From Gilvirhabdus luticola (GTDB lineage Bacteria; Bacteroidota; Bacteroidia; Flavobacteriales; Flavobacteriaceae): a stretch of DNA of 64,000 bases. Position 1 is the first letter of the stretch, and each line of letters starts with the position of its first letter. Positions 44,194 through 52,745 of the stretch are shown piece after piece. Position numbers and translations under genes: made by a program. The notes beneath the pieces were generated by a model. It had not been told where the DNA came from, searched no databases, and was given only the letters and a program-made list of their open reading frames with translations. The stretch lies in assembly GCF_032583975.1 (NCBI RefSeq), contig NZ_JAWHTF010000007.1, one strand, 5' to 3'.

Positions 44194-45276
44194 TTACATT
44201 TTTTGGTATAATTCCTTTAACTTTTCTCGGGTTATTGTTTTTTTCCAACTTTTACCCACAGCATTTTCCCAAAGCGGTTCCAATTCTAAAGCAATATTGA
44301 TCATAATATCGAAATCTTCATCAGATAAATTGGCACAAATACCTTGAGGTAATTTAATATTATGTTTTTGCTTCATCGTTTTAAAAAGCGCAACATCTTC
44401 TGGGTAATATTCTTCTAATTGATCAAAAACGATACAGTTACCAATACCATGTTTTGTACCAAGTAAATATGATAATCCATAACTTAATGCATGCGCAACA
44501 CCGACTTGAGAATAAACAATACTCATACCGCCGTGCCAGGAAGCCATCATGAGTTTTTCCTGTGCTTCTTCGTCGGTAATAATATTTTCTAAAAATAATT
44601 GGTTGCACAGTTCATAGGCTTTTTCACCATAACTTTGACTAAAAGCATTCAAATACGTCCCTTTTAATGATTCTACACAATGAATAAAGCAATCCATTCC
44701 AGTATAAAACCATTGATCTTTGGGAACATCTTTGGTGAGTTCTGAATCTAAGATAACCTGATCAAAAGGTGTAAAATCTGAATTGATACCCAATTTTTTA
44801 TCTGGTCCAGTTAATACAGTTGTTCTTGAAACTTCTGCACCTGTTCCAGATATTGTTGGAATACCAACATGATAAATCGCTGGATTTTTAACAAGATCCC
44901 AACCTTGATAATCGCTTGCACTTCCATTATTTGTAAGCATTATAGATACAGCTTTGGCCAAATCTAAAATTGTTCCACCACCAATTCCAATAATTCCAGA
45001 AGGCCTTTCTTTAGATTTAAGAATGATATCTTCAACCAATTCGTCAACTTGAGAGGTTTTAGGTTCTTCTTTAGCAGAAACATAAATAAGTCTGTCTTGG
45101 TAAGCCAAAGGTATTCTTGACGTTAACCAAGAATCGCCTCTAAATACATCATCAACCAAAAAAATAAAAGGTGCGTTTACATTAAGTCGTTTTGGAGAAA
45201 TAATTTCGTTTAATTGATTAAAACTACCTCTACCAAAAACAACTCTTGGTACCATTGGGATGTTTTTATAATTCAT
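44194..45276 (-). CDS. Iron-containing alcohol dehydrogenase, KdnB-like
   Basis: A 360-aa member of the group III metal-dependent alcohol dehydrogenases. The NAD-binding motif is GIIGIGGGTILDLAKAVS (near residue 90). The metal ligands are in ELTKDVPKDQWFYTGMDCFIHC and GVAHALSYGLSYLLGTKHGIGN (three His and one Asp). The opening (MNYKNIPMVPRVVFGRGSFN) and the kdsB gene two positions upstream match KdnB, the oxidase that converts Kdo to the 8-oxo form on the way to 8-amino-Kdo. The aminotransferase partner KdnA is not in the window, so this assignment rests on resemblance and context. Confidence 0.75.
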   Translation of the reverse strand: MNYKNIPMVPRVVFGRGSFNQLNEIISPKRLNVNAPFIFLVDDVFRGDSWLTSRIPLAYQDRLIYVSAKEEPKTSQVDELVEDIILKSKERPSGIIGIGGGTILDLAKAVSIMLTNNGSASDYQGWDLVKNPAIYHVGIPTISGTGAEVSRTTVLTGPDKKLGINSDFTPFDQVILDSELTKDVPKDQWFYTGMDCFIHCVESLKGTYLNAFSQSYGEKAYELCNQLFLENIITDEEAQEKLMMASWHGGMSIVYSQVGVAHALSYGLSYLLGTKHGIGNCIVFDQLEEYYPEDVALFKTMKQKHNIKLPQGICANLSDEDFDIMINIALELEPLWENAVGKSWKKTITREKLKELYQKM

Positions 45277-45322
45277 TCAATTTATTCTTTTTGCAAAAGG
45301 TAAAAATACCACATTTTAAATT

Positions 45323-45940
45323 TTACTGGTTTAAAAAATCTTGAAATTTTTCGACAAACAAACTTATATGATAACCATCAACCAGAGCATGGTTAACATT
45401 TATAGAAACATTCATCTTTAATCTTTCATCTTGTTTTTCTGCCTTACTAAAAGACAATTTTGGAACTGAAATACCGTGTTTTGAAAACGGCTCTTTGTGT
45501 CCTGTGAACCGAAACCATGGCATTGCAGAACAATAAATACAATTAAGCCCTTCTTGTTCAGGAAACAGCTCTTCAGAATTTTGAATTCTGTACTTTTCAG
45601 CTTGCAAATTATTTAAAAAAACTTCCAAATTTTCATCAAATTCAATAAATGAAAATCCAAACGTTTTGTCATCTCTCATGATTGTCGGCGATGCATGAAT
45701 AACATCATATTCTACAACTTTGTTATCAATAATCCTGTATTTTAAATTATCCACTGAATTAATAGCTTTCATGCAATCGTGTAAATATTTTCCAAAAAAA
45801 GAGATGTTGTTTTTTTTTGAAAATTTATACGCTTTGGTTACGTCTAACGGAACAGTTATAGCAAAACTAGGGTCTTCCAAATTATTGAAATGTTGAAAGT
45901 GTTGCTTTCTATTCCATGTGTTTAAATCTAATATCTTCAA
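45323..45940 (-). CDS. Chloramphenicol acetyltransferase-like (CatA-family) protein
   Basis: A 205-aa protein of the type A CAT fold. The catalytic His lies in NVNHALVDGYHISLF, corresponding to the HHxxxDG motif (first His replaced by Asn). The upstream parts (NTWNRKQHFQHF, PSFAITVPLDVTKAY and FGFSFIEFDE) align with the CAT family. In Bacteroidota such proteins frequently lie in biosynthetic operons and need not be resistance enzymes. The position between HAD and KdnB-like genes in the kdsB operon suggests a biosynthetic acetyl- or acyltransferase. It abuts the HAD gene with no gap. Confidence 0.8.
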   Translation of the reverse strand: MKILDLNTWNRKQHFQHFNNLEDPSFAITVPLDVTKAYKFSKKNNISFFGKYLHDCMKAINSVDNLKYRIIDNKVVEYDVIHASPTIMRDDKTFGFSFIEFDENLEVFLNNLQAEKYRIQNSEELFPEQEGLNCIYCSAMPWFRFTGHKEPFSKHGISVPKLSFSKAEKQDERLKMNVSINVNHALVDGYHISLFVEKFQDFLNQ

Positions 45941-46645
45941 TTAATTCAATATTGTTAAAAGCTCTCTTAAACTTTTTATTGTTCTATAATCTTTTCCATT
46001 GGTTTCTTTTTCATTAACCTGTTCATGAACCCAAGTGGTATGAAAAGGCACATGAATAGCATTTGCTTTAAGATTAACAAGTGGTAAAATGTCTGACTTT
46101 AAAGAATTTCCAATCATTAAAAATTCTGAAGGTTTAATATCTAAATGATTTAAAAGTTTTGAATAATTCTCTTCTTTTTTATCGCTTAAAACCTCAATAT
46201 GATGAAAATATTGATTAAGACCAGATTTCTCCAATTTTCGTTCCTGGTCCAATAAATCACCTTTAGTAGCCAAAATTAACCTGTATTTCTGTGACAAAGT
46301 TTTCAAAACTTCTTCAACGCCATCAAGTAATACAACTGGTTTATTAATCATGTCTTTACCAATTTTTAATATCTTATCTAAAACTTGAATTGAAACATCA
46401 TTGTTTGAAATATCTAAAGCAGCTTCGACCATAGATAGTATAAATGACTTGACACCATAACCATATAAATCGAGATTTTTAATTTCAATTTTAAAAAGTT
46501 CTTGATCTATTTTATTTGGTGTTTCATAATCAGAAAGTAATTGTGCAAAAGCCTCTTCAGCTTCTCGAAAATAGGTTTCGTTAACCCATAGCGTGTCATC
46601 TGCATCAAAACCTATAACTTTTATATGACTATAGTCTATTTCCAT
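45941..46645 (-). CDS. HAD family hydrolase
   Basis: A 234-aa haloacid dehalogenase-type phosphatase: motif I FDADDTLW (nucleophile Asp near residue 14), motif II LATKGD, motif III Lys region DKKEENY and motif IV GNSLKSDI. The alpha-helical cap lies near residues 20-90. The substrate is not obvious. It is downstream of kdsB with a 10-base overlap. One candidate is KDO-8-phosphate phosphatase-like activity, but it lacks the C0 tetramer form of KdsC, so it is listed generically. Confidence 0.85.
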   Translation of the reverse strand: MEIDYSHIKVIGFDADDTLWVNETYFREAEEAFAQLLSDYETPNKIDQELFKIEIKNLDLYGYGVKSFILSMVEAALDISNNDVSIQVLDKILKIGKDMINKPVVLLDGVEEVLKTLSQKYRLILATKGDLLDQERKLEKSGLNQYFHHIEVLSDKKEENYSKLLNHLDIKPSEFLMIGNSLKSDILPLVNLKANAIHVPFHTTWVHEQVNEKETNGKDYRTIKSLRELLTILN

Positions 46646-47364
46646 TCTTTTTTGGCACGTTCTAAATCTTCTGGTGTATCAATTTCAATGCCTTGCACAT
46701 TCGTTTCTACCATCTTTATGCGTTTACCATATTCCAAATACCTTAATTGTTCTAATTTTTCTGAAGCCTCAAGAATTGTCATCGGTAATCTATAAAAATC
46801 TAAAAGTGCTTCTTTTCTAAACGCATAGACACCTTTATGCTTATAATATTTGGCATCTGTATTTTTATCTCTTGGATAAGGAATTAGGCTACGAGAAAAG
46901 TATAACGCAAAATTTGACTGATCAACAACCACTTTTACTGTATTAGGATTATTAATCTCATTTTCGTCGGTAATATGAACCATTAAAGATGCTAGATCAA
47001 TTTGTTTCTCATCATCAGACTTAAATACCTCAATTAGTTTAGTGAGTGATTCCTTATCTGTAAAAGGTTCGTCACCCTGAACATTAATTACAATATCAAC
47101 ATCCATATTTTCAACAGCTTCGGCAATTCTATCACTTCCGCATTCATGCTCTTTCTTACTCATGATGGCTTTACCACCGTTACTTATAATTTCGTTAAAA
47201 ATAATTTCGCTATCAGTTACAACAAAAACATCATCAAATAAATTGGTTGCCACCGTTGCATTATACGTACGAAGAATTACCGATTTACCGCCAAGATCTT
47301 GCATTAATTTCCCTGGGAATCGGGATGCTGCATAACGTGCAGGTATCATAGAAATTATCTTCAT
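46636..47364 (-). CDS. kdsB: 3-deoxy-manno-octulosonate cytidylyltransferase
   Basis: CMP-Kdo synthetase activates Kdo for lipopolysaccharide core assembly. A 242-aa enzyme with the N-terminal nucleotide-binding motif MIPARYAASRFPGKLMQDLG, then CGSDRIAEA, VINVQGDEPF near residue 95 and YYKHKGVYAFRKE near 180. It is complete. It leads a five-gene minus-strand unit: kdsB, HAD, CAT-like, KdnB-like Fe-ADH, acyltransferase. A -7-like element lies about 20 bp upstream of the start. Confidence 0.96.
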   Translation of the reverse strand: MKIISMIPARYAASRFPGKLMQDLGGKSVILRTYNATVATNLFDDVFVVTDSEIIFNEIISNGGKAIMSKKEHECGSDRIAEAVENMDVDIVINVQGDEPFTDKESLTKLIEVFKSDDEKQIDLASLMVHITDENEINNPNTVKVVVDQSNFALYFSRSLIPYPRDKNTDAKYYKHKGVYAFRKEALLDFYRLPMTILEASEKLEQLRYLEYGKRIKMVETNVQGIEIDTPEDLERAKKEWK

Positions 47365-47384
47365 TAATAATAATTTGTTAGCAT

Positions 47385-47392
47385 CAAAAATA
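47385..47392 (-). promoter_or_regulatory. -7 promoter element for the kdsB operon
   Basis: The minus strand reads TATTTTTG, matching TAnnTTTG, 20 bp from the kdsB start. No -33 TTG at standard spacing. Confidence 0.4.
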
Positions 47393-47444
47393 TAATAAAT
47401 AATAAAGATTTAAGGTCTTATGAAGTTTAAACTTTTTAGAAAAC

Positions 47445-48869
47445 CTAATTTTCAAAAAATTCATCTTTAAAGCCAATAAGATACAATTTTTCCTGAGCTC
47501 TTGTTACAGCAGTGTACAACCAACGTAAATACTCTTTATCTATTCCGTTTGGTAAATAAGGCTGTTCTACAAATACAGTATTCCATTGACCTCCTTGCGA
47601 TTTGTGACAAGTAATGGCATAAGAAAACTTGACTTGTAATGCGTTAAAATGTTTATTGTTCTTAACCTTTAAAAATTTTCTGTATTTACTAGATTCATTT
47701 TCATAATCTTTCATAACTTCTTGATATAGCTTATTTGAATCTTCATAGGATAAAGAAGGTGTCTCTGCCGAAATAGTATTTAACAACAACATGGTTTCAA
47801 AAGGCCGCATTCTTGGATAATCTACCATGCGGACTTTAACCTCGGCAAAAGTAAAACCATACAGTTCTTCAATTTTAAATATTTCAAGTACTTCTAAAAT
47901 GTCTCCATTAGCAATAAAGCCTGCCTCTGATGTTGGTTTTACCCAAAAATAATTATTCTTCACGACCATTAAATAATCTCCAGCAGTCAATTCATTTTCG
48001 TTAAACAAAATTCTGCTTCTTATCTGTTGATTATAAAGGTTTGCACGTTTGTTACTTCTTACAATAATGGCAGTTTCTTCATTACCTAAATTGCTATAAG
48101 CATCATTTATAGCATCCATAATTTCATGTCCATCAACAAGTCTAATTATATCCTTAAAACCTTCTAAATTGAACTTAAAACTGTCAAAAAACGAATTATC
48201 AATAGATTCTCTTACTTGAGTAGCGTTTATTAAAATACCTGAATCTTGCTCTTGCCTAACAACCTCATCAAGCTCAATAGTAGTAACTTCCTTATTATAG
48301 TTTAAGTTCAAGGTTTTTTCATTTAGTGCTGGGCTCAAATCCAATTTAACAGGTGGTAATTGTGCCGTATCACCAATTAATAAGAGTTTACATTGATTTC
48401 CGGAATAAACAAATTGTATTAAATCATCAAGCAAGGAACCATTTTCTAAAAGTTTAGATTCGCTTGGAATATCTGGAATCATAGAAGCTTCATCAACAAT
48501 AAAAAGCGTGTTTTTATGCTTATTGGGCTGCAAAACAAACTTTACACCTCCTCCTTTATCTTTTTTAGGGAAATAAATTTTTTTGTGAATTGTAAATGCC
48601 TCTTTTTTAGAATAGTTAGAAATTACTTTGGCCGCTCTTCCGGTTGGAGCCATAAGTACTGCACTTTTTTTAACCTTCCATAGATTGGTAACTATTAAAC
48701 TGATAATGGTAGTTTTTCCTGTACCTGCAAATCCTTTTAATAGAAAAACCTGGTCTTTAGAAGAATTAAAAATGAATTCTGATAACTGTTGAAGCGCAAT
48801 ATCCTGCTTTAAAGTTGGTGTAAATGGAAACTGCTGATTTAAAAGAGAATAAAATTCGGACGAATTCAT
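47445..48869 (-). CDS. RecD-like superfamily 1 DNA helicase
   Basis: A 474-aa ATP-dependent helicase of the SF1B/RecD-like family. Walker A is FLLKGFAGTGKTTI near residue 46, and Walker B/motif II is FIVDEASMIPDI. Motif III has LIGDTAQLPP, motif IV/V has IVRSNKRANLYNQQ, and motif VI is FSYAITCHKSQGGQW with TAVTRAQEKLYLIG. This short stand-alone form is common in Bacteroidota and is not part of a RecBCD complex. It probably acts in DNA repair or replication restart. It is a single gene, divergent from the 49 kb membrane protein. Confidence 0.9.
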   Translation of the reverse strand: MNSSEFYSLLNQQFPFTPTLKQDIALQQLSEFIFNSSKDQVFLLKGFAGTGKTTIISLIVTNLWKVKKSAVLMAPTGRAAKVISNYSKKEAFTIHKKIYFPKKDKGGGVKFVLQPNKHKNTLFIVDEASMIPDIPSESKLLENGSLLDDLIQFVYSGNQCKLLLIGDTAQLPPVKLDLSPALNEKTLNLNYNKEVTTIELDEVVRQEQDSGILINATQVRESIDNSFFDSFKFNLEGFKDIIRLVDGHEIMDAINDAYSNLGNEETAIIVRSNKRANLYNQQIRSRILFNENELTAGDYLMVVKNNYFWVKPTSEAGFIANGDILEVLEIFKIEELYGFTFAEVKVRMVDYPRMRPFETMLLLNTISAETPSLSYEDSNKLYQEVMKDYENESSKYRKFLKVKNNKHFNALQVKFSYAITCHKSQGGQWNTVFVEQPYLPNGIDKEYLRWLYTAVTRAQEKLYLIGFKDEFFEN

Positions 48870-48897
48870 TAAAAAGGTTAATAAATTTATATATCTT

Positions 48898-48905
48898 CAA
48901 AGATA
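48898..48905 (-). promoter_or_regulatory. -7 promoter element for the RecD-like helicase
   Basis: The minus strand reads TATCTTTG, an exact TAnnTTTG match, 28 bp upstream of the helicase start. No -33 element identified. Confidence 0.5.
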
Positions 48906-48951
48906 GAAATGATTTTTATGTACATTGGTTTTTACGAATAAAAAAAAATTG

Positions 48952-48959
48952 TAGATTTG
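48952..48959 (+). promoter_or_regulatory. -7 promoter element for the 49 kb operon
   Basis: TAGATTTG matches TAnnTTTG and ends 39 bp before the ATG at 48999. A TTG lies 24 bp upstream, slightly further than the standard spacing. Confidence 0.5.
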
Positions 48960-48998
48960 TGAAAGTCCTTTTATTAAAAATAAAAATAAAAATATCCT

Positions 48999-49733
48999 AT
49001 GTTGACAATAATCTTAATTGTAGTAGCTGTTATATTACTAACCATTGGTTTAGTCTGGTTGGTAGACAAATTTATTCCATCTAAATTTAAACCCGTTCTA
49101 AATATAGTGCTTTGGTTACTCATTGCTTTTCTAGGATATAGCACTTATATGTCTGTTTACGAACCAATTCAATTCAATAAAGTAAAAGAAAAGAGATATG
49201 CAGAAGTTATTGAAAAATTAATAGATATTAGAGACGCTCAACTTGCTCATAGACAAGTTACTGGTAAGTTTTCAGGTAACTTTGATGAACTGGTCAAGTT
49301 TATTGATACTGCACAATTTACAATCACCCAAAGAAGAGACACTACGGTTCTAGACGAAGAAATGACAAGACGTTTTACTATAGACATGTTTAAGGATTTA
49401 GTAATCATTGATACATTAGGTTTTGTGCCTGTTAAAGATTCTTTGTTTAAAAATTCTGACCGATATAAAACAATGATGAACGTACCTCATAGTGAAAACG
49501 ATAAGTTTGAATTAAAAGCTGGGATTTTAGAACAAAATGGATTAAAAATTCCTGTATTTGAAGCCAAAGTAAAAAAAGAGGTCATCTTACAAGACCAAGA
49601 CCCAGATTTAATTGCTCAAGAAAACGAAGTCGTTTCTGTAGATGGTGTTAACGGAGATGCTCTTATTGTAGGATCTATGGATGAAGTAAAAACTAACGGA
49701 AACTGGCCAAAGGTTTATGGTTCAGACGAATAA
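48999..49733 (+). CDS. Membrane protein of unknown function upstream of DUF3822
   Basis: A 244-aa protein with two N-terminal helices (residues 1-23 and 30-50). A soluble domain follows with DVDQ-like acidic stretches and the conserved-looking segment IEKLIDIRDAQLAHRQVTGK. The reading resembles a family found next to DUF3822 and rsmD in flavobacteria, without a functional label. The stop overlaps the DUF3822 start by 17 bases, so the genes are coupled. It is probably periplasm-facing. No enzyme motif is seen. Confidence 0.8.
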   Translation: MLTIILIVVAVILLTIGLVWLVDKFIPSKFKPVLNIVLWLLIAFLGYSTYMSVYEPIQFNKVKEKRYAEVIEKLIDIRDAQLAHRQVTGKFSGNFDELVKFIDTAQFTITQRRDTTVLDEEMTRRFTIDMFKDLVIIDTLGFVPVKDSLFKNSDRYKTMMNVPHSENDKFELKAGILEQNGLKIPVFEAKVKKEVILQDQDPDLIAQENEVVSVDGVNGDALIVGSMDEVKTNGNWPKVYGSDE

Positions 49734-50541
49734 TAATTTAGATATATTAACAAAGTTGAGATTGTCCATTCAAGTAAGTTTGAATGGACTTTCTTTTTGT
49801 GTTCTAGAAGAAAGCTCCAAAACCATCACACATATAAAACATTTTGGTTTTAATAAAAAACTCACCCCTTTTGAACTCCTAGACCATGTTAAAGATATTT
49901 TTGCTAAAGAGGAAATTTTAAAAAACTCCTTCAACACAGTTAATGTTATTTACGTTAATGAGCTTTCTACTTTAGTTCCGAAACCTTTATTTGATGAAGA
50001 TTCATTAGCTGATTATTTGAAGTTTAATTCCAAAATACTTAAATCAGATTTTATAGCTTTTGATGAAATTGCAGCTAATGATAGTGTAAATGTTTATGTG
50101 CCTTATGTGAATATTAATAATTTTATTTATGAAAAGTATGGAACATTCTCTTACAAACATTTTTCAACAATTCTTATAGATCATATTTTAAAAATCGAAA
50201 AAAACTCTGCTAAATCTAAAATGTACATCAATATATCTCAAGTACATTTTGAAATTATAGTTGTTCAAAAAGGCAAATTACTTTTTTATAATATGTTCGA
50301 TTTCTTGACCAAAGAAGATTTCATCTACTATACGCTCTTTACAATAGAGCAATTAAAGCTAAATCCTGAAACTTTAGAGGTCTTACTATTAGGCGATATT
50401 GACAAAGAACACGCACTTTTTAAAATTGCTTACAAGTATATTAGGTTTGTTGATTTAGGAAATTCACATCATAATAATTTATCAATTTCAGAAGATTTAA
50501 GTCAGGATCATTCCAACTTCGTTTTATTAAATAGTTTTTAA
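49717..50541 (+). CDS. DUF3822 family protein
   Basis: A 274-aa cytosolic protein. It shows the alternating hydrophobic pattern of an actin-like ATPase fold (LRLSIQVSLNGLSFCVLEES, then VLLLGDIDKEHALF near the C-terminus), which fits DUF3822, an uncharacterised Bacteroidota family. It overlaps the upstream membrane protein by 17 bases and ends 3 bp before rsmD. Genomic linkage to rsmD is often conserved in this phylum. Function unknown. Confidence 0.8.
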   Translation: MVQTNNNLDILTKLRLSIQVSLNGLSFCVLEESSKTITHIKHFGFNKKLTPFELLDHVKDIFAKEEILKNSFNTVNVIYVNELSTLVPKPLFDEDSLADYLKFNSKILKSDFIAFDEIAANDSVNVYVPYVNINNFIYEKYGTFSYKHFSTILIDHILKIEKNSAKSKMYINISQVHFEIIVVQKGKLLFYNMFDFLTKEDFIYYTLFTIEQLKLNPETLEVLLLGDIDKEHALFKIAYKYIRFVDLGNSHHNNLSISEDLSQDHSNFVLLNSF

Positions 50542-50544
50542 GTT

Positions 50545-51081
50545 TTGAGAATTATTTCGGGTAAATATAAAGGCAGACGTATAAATGCACCAAAAAATCT
50601 ACCTGTTAGACCTACCACAGATATGGCTAAAGAAGCTCTTTTTAATATTTTAAACAATCACTATTATTTTAATGAAATTTCTGTAATCGATTTATTTTCT
50701 GGAATAGGCAGTATAAGTTATGAATTTGCCTCAAGAGGAACAGAAAACATTGTTTCGGTAGATCAGGATTTGGGATGTATTAAATTCATTAATAAAACCT
50801 CAAGTGAGTTTGAAATGACAATACAAACCATTAAAAGTGATGTTTTTAAGTTTTTAGAACATACACAACTTAAAGCCACAATAATCTTTGCAGATCCTCC
50901 TTATGCTTTCACTTTAGAACAGTTTTCTAGAATTCCATATTTAGTATTTCTAAATAACTTAATAAAGGATGGCGGTATTCTAATTGTTGAACATTCTAAA
51001 CATACAAACCTTTCAGAGTTTCCCAATTTTAAATACTCCAAAAATTATGGAGGAAGCGTGTTCAGTTTCTTTAGCTCATAA
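50545..51081 (+). CDS. rsmD: 16S rRNA (guanine966-N2)-methyltransferase RsmD
   Basis: A 178-aa SAM-dependent methyltransferase of the RsmD family. It starts with TTG at 50545, immediately after the DUF3822 stop, giving the family opening MRIISGKYKGRRI. RPTTDMAKEALFNIL lies near residue 26, the SAM motif VIDLFSGIGSISYEFASRG near 48 and catalytic FADPPYAF near 115. It modifies G966 in the small-subunit rRNA. No alternative ATG start upstream is compatible. Confidence 0.93.
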   Translation: MRIISGKYKGRRINAPKNLPVRPTTDMAKEALFNILNNHYYFNEISVIDLFSGIGSISYEFASRGTENIVSVDQDLGCIKFINKTSSEFEMTIQTIKSDVFKFLEHTQLKATIIFADPPYAFTLEQFSRIPYLVFLNNLIKDGGILIVEHSKHTNLSEFPNFKYSKNYGGSVFSFFSS

Positions 51082-51245
51082 AATTTTAATCTTTTTATTC
51101 TAATATACGTAAGATATTTCTGTATCTCATTTATTTTTAGTAAATTGTAAATTAGAAATCTAAATTATTTGACCCTTTTCTTCATAAACTTATTTTATTA
51201 TTAACTTATTTTATGGTTAATCTTTAATTAACTAAACAACTACTC

Positions 51246-52160
51246 ATGAAAAAACTATTATTACTTGGTCTTGCTGTCATTTTATTTACATCATGCCAAA
51301 ATGAACAACGCTATTTTACCGAATCTCCTGAAATCACTTCGTTTAAAACCAGTCTAGAACAATACAAAAATGGTGACTGGGATGCTTGGAGTGCACATTT
51401 TGCTGATACTGCAAAATTTTTCGTCAATTCCAATAAGTCAGTTAATATTGACGATTTTAAAAAAGGGCAACTCAATTTACTATCAAACTTTTCATCCTAT
51501 GGATTTATAGACCAAGGATCCTTTATGGAAATGGTATTGGATAGCGATGATGAAACTTGGGTGAATTATTGGGCGACATGGAGAGGAAAACTAAAAGCCA
51601 ATGACAAAGAGATAGATATCCCAGTTCATATCACATCCGAATATGTCGATGGCAAAGTAGTACAATTGTATAACTATTGGGACTCTGCTCCAATTACTCA
51701 AGCATTAAGCGAAATTGAAAAAGCCAATAATATGCCTGTTGAAGATAAGGCCATAATCGCAAAGGTAGATACATTTGTCAATGAATTTCTGAATAAACAA
51801 AATACAGAAGTCCTAAAAGACGGTTTAGCAGATAATTATGTGAGATATATGAACGATGTAAAAGTGGCATCAAATCCACAGGAATTAGTTGAAAGTATGA
51901 GTGTCTTCTTTACTGGATTTCCAGATTTTAAAATAACCAATCCGCATCGTTCACCTATATTTAACAATACTATCTTTGTTCATTGGGAAATGACTGGAAC
52001 TAATACTGGAGAGTTTGCCGGGTCACCTCCAACAGGCAAAAAAGTTAAGATTTCAGGCCTATCAAGACTTCATTTTAATGGAGACGGAAAATTGGATGAG
52101 GAAAATGTATTCTATGACCAATTAAACCTAATGCAACAATTAGGTAAAACTTTAAATTAA
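51246..52160 (+). CDS. Two-domain NTF2/SnoaL-like lipoprotein
   Basis: A 304-aa lipoprotein (MKKLLLLGLAVILFTSCQ, lipid cysteine near 17). Residues 25-150 and 170-300 are two NTF2-like domains. The first repeats in the next gene (ESPEITSFKTSLEQYKNGDW, then AWSAHFADTAKFFVNS). The second resembles the SnoaL/ester-cyclase group (FFTGFPDFKITN, then SRLHFNGDGKLDEENVFYDQ). A ligand-binding or small-molecule isomerase role is possible, but no catalytic residues are clearly diagnosable. It lies 35 bp before its paralogue. Confidence 0.8.
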   Translation: MKKLLLLGLAVILFTSCQNEQRYFTESPEITSFKTSLEQYKNGDWDAWSAHFADTAKFFVNSNKSVNIDDFKKGQLNLLSNFSSYGFIDQGSFMEMVLDSDDETWVNYWATWRGKLKANDKEIDIPVHITSEYVDGKVVQLYNYWDSAPITQALSEIEKANNMPVEDKAIIAKVDTFVNEFLNKQNTEVLKDGLADNYVRYMNDVKVASNPQELVESMSVFFTGFPDFKITNPHRSPIFNNTIFVHWEMTGTNTGEFAGSPPTGKKVKISGLSRLHFNGDGKLDEENVFYDQLNLMQQLGKTLN

Positions 52161-52195
52161 AATAACTTAATACTAAATCAATAAACACTAAAAAA

Positions 52196-52717
52196 ATGAA
52201 AAAACTATTTTTACTCGGACTTACTTTAGTCCTATTTATCGCTTGCCAAGAACAAAAACCACAACGCTATTTTGCCGATTCCCCTGAAATTGAAACTTTA
52301 AAATCAGGTATTAAGGCCTATGAGTCTGGCGATTGGGACGCATGGAAAAGCCATTTTGTTGATACAGCAAAAATATTTGTTAATTCTATCAAACCTATGA
52401 GTCTTGAAGAAAGAGCCGATGGTTTACAATCTATGGCTAGTGCCATGTCTTCTTATGGGTTCAACCATGATCGAGAATTTATTGAAATGGTACTTGACAA
52501 AGAAGATGAAACCTGGGTTTATTATTGGGCTGCTCACAAAGGAACATTTGCAGCAAACGGTAAAGAATTAGTAATTCCTGTTCATTTAGCTGTGCAATTT
52601 GTTGATGGTAAAATAGTGGAAGAACACGTTTACTATGATGGCACTGGCATGAATGCAGAATTTGCTGCAATGGAAGCCGCTAAAGCCAGTGAAGAAGCAG
52701 AATCAACTGAAGAATAA
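52196..52717 (+). CDS. Single-domain NTF2-like lipoprotein
   Basis: A 173-aa lipoprotein (MKKLFLLGLTLVLFIACQ). It is a single NTF2-like domain (about residues 25-155) closely similar to the first domain of the preceding gene (both share YF-x-E/D-S-PEI, GDWDAW, FVDTAK and ETWV-x-YWA). The end is Glu-rich (EAMEAAKASEEAESTEE type). It probably arose by duplication of part of the upstream gene. Lipid-anchored, with function unknown. The third gene of the group follows after 28 bp. Confidence 0.8.
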   Translation: MKKLFLLGLTLVLFIACQEQKPQRYFADSPEIETLKSGIKAYESGDWDAWKSHFVDTAKIFVNSIKPMSLEERADGLQSMASAMSSYGFNHDREFIEMVLDKEDETWVYYWAAHKGTFAANGKELVIPVHLAVQFVDGKIVEEHVYYDGTGMNAEFAAMEAAKASEEAESTEE

Positions 52718-52745
52718 TATTATTAGCAACTAATAAATAACAATT

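Noticed and set aside
45323..45940. Chloramphenicol resistance gene on a mobile element
   Set aside because: There are no insertion sequence ends or compositional change, and the gene abuts a HAD gene in a kdsB operon, so it appears chromosomal and biosynthetic.
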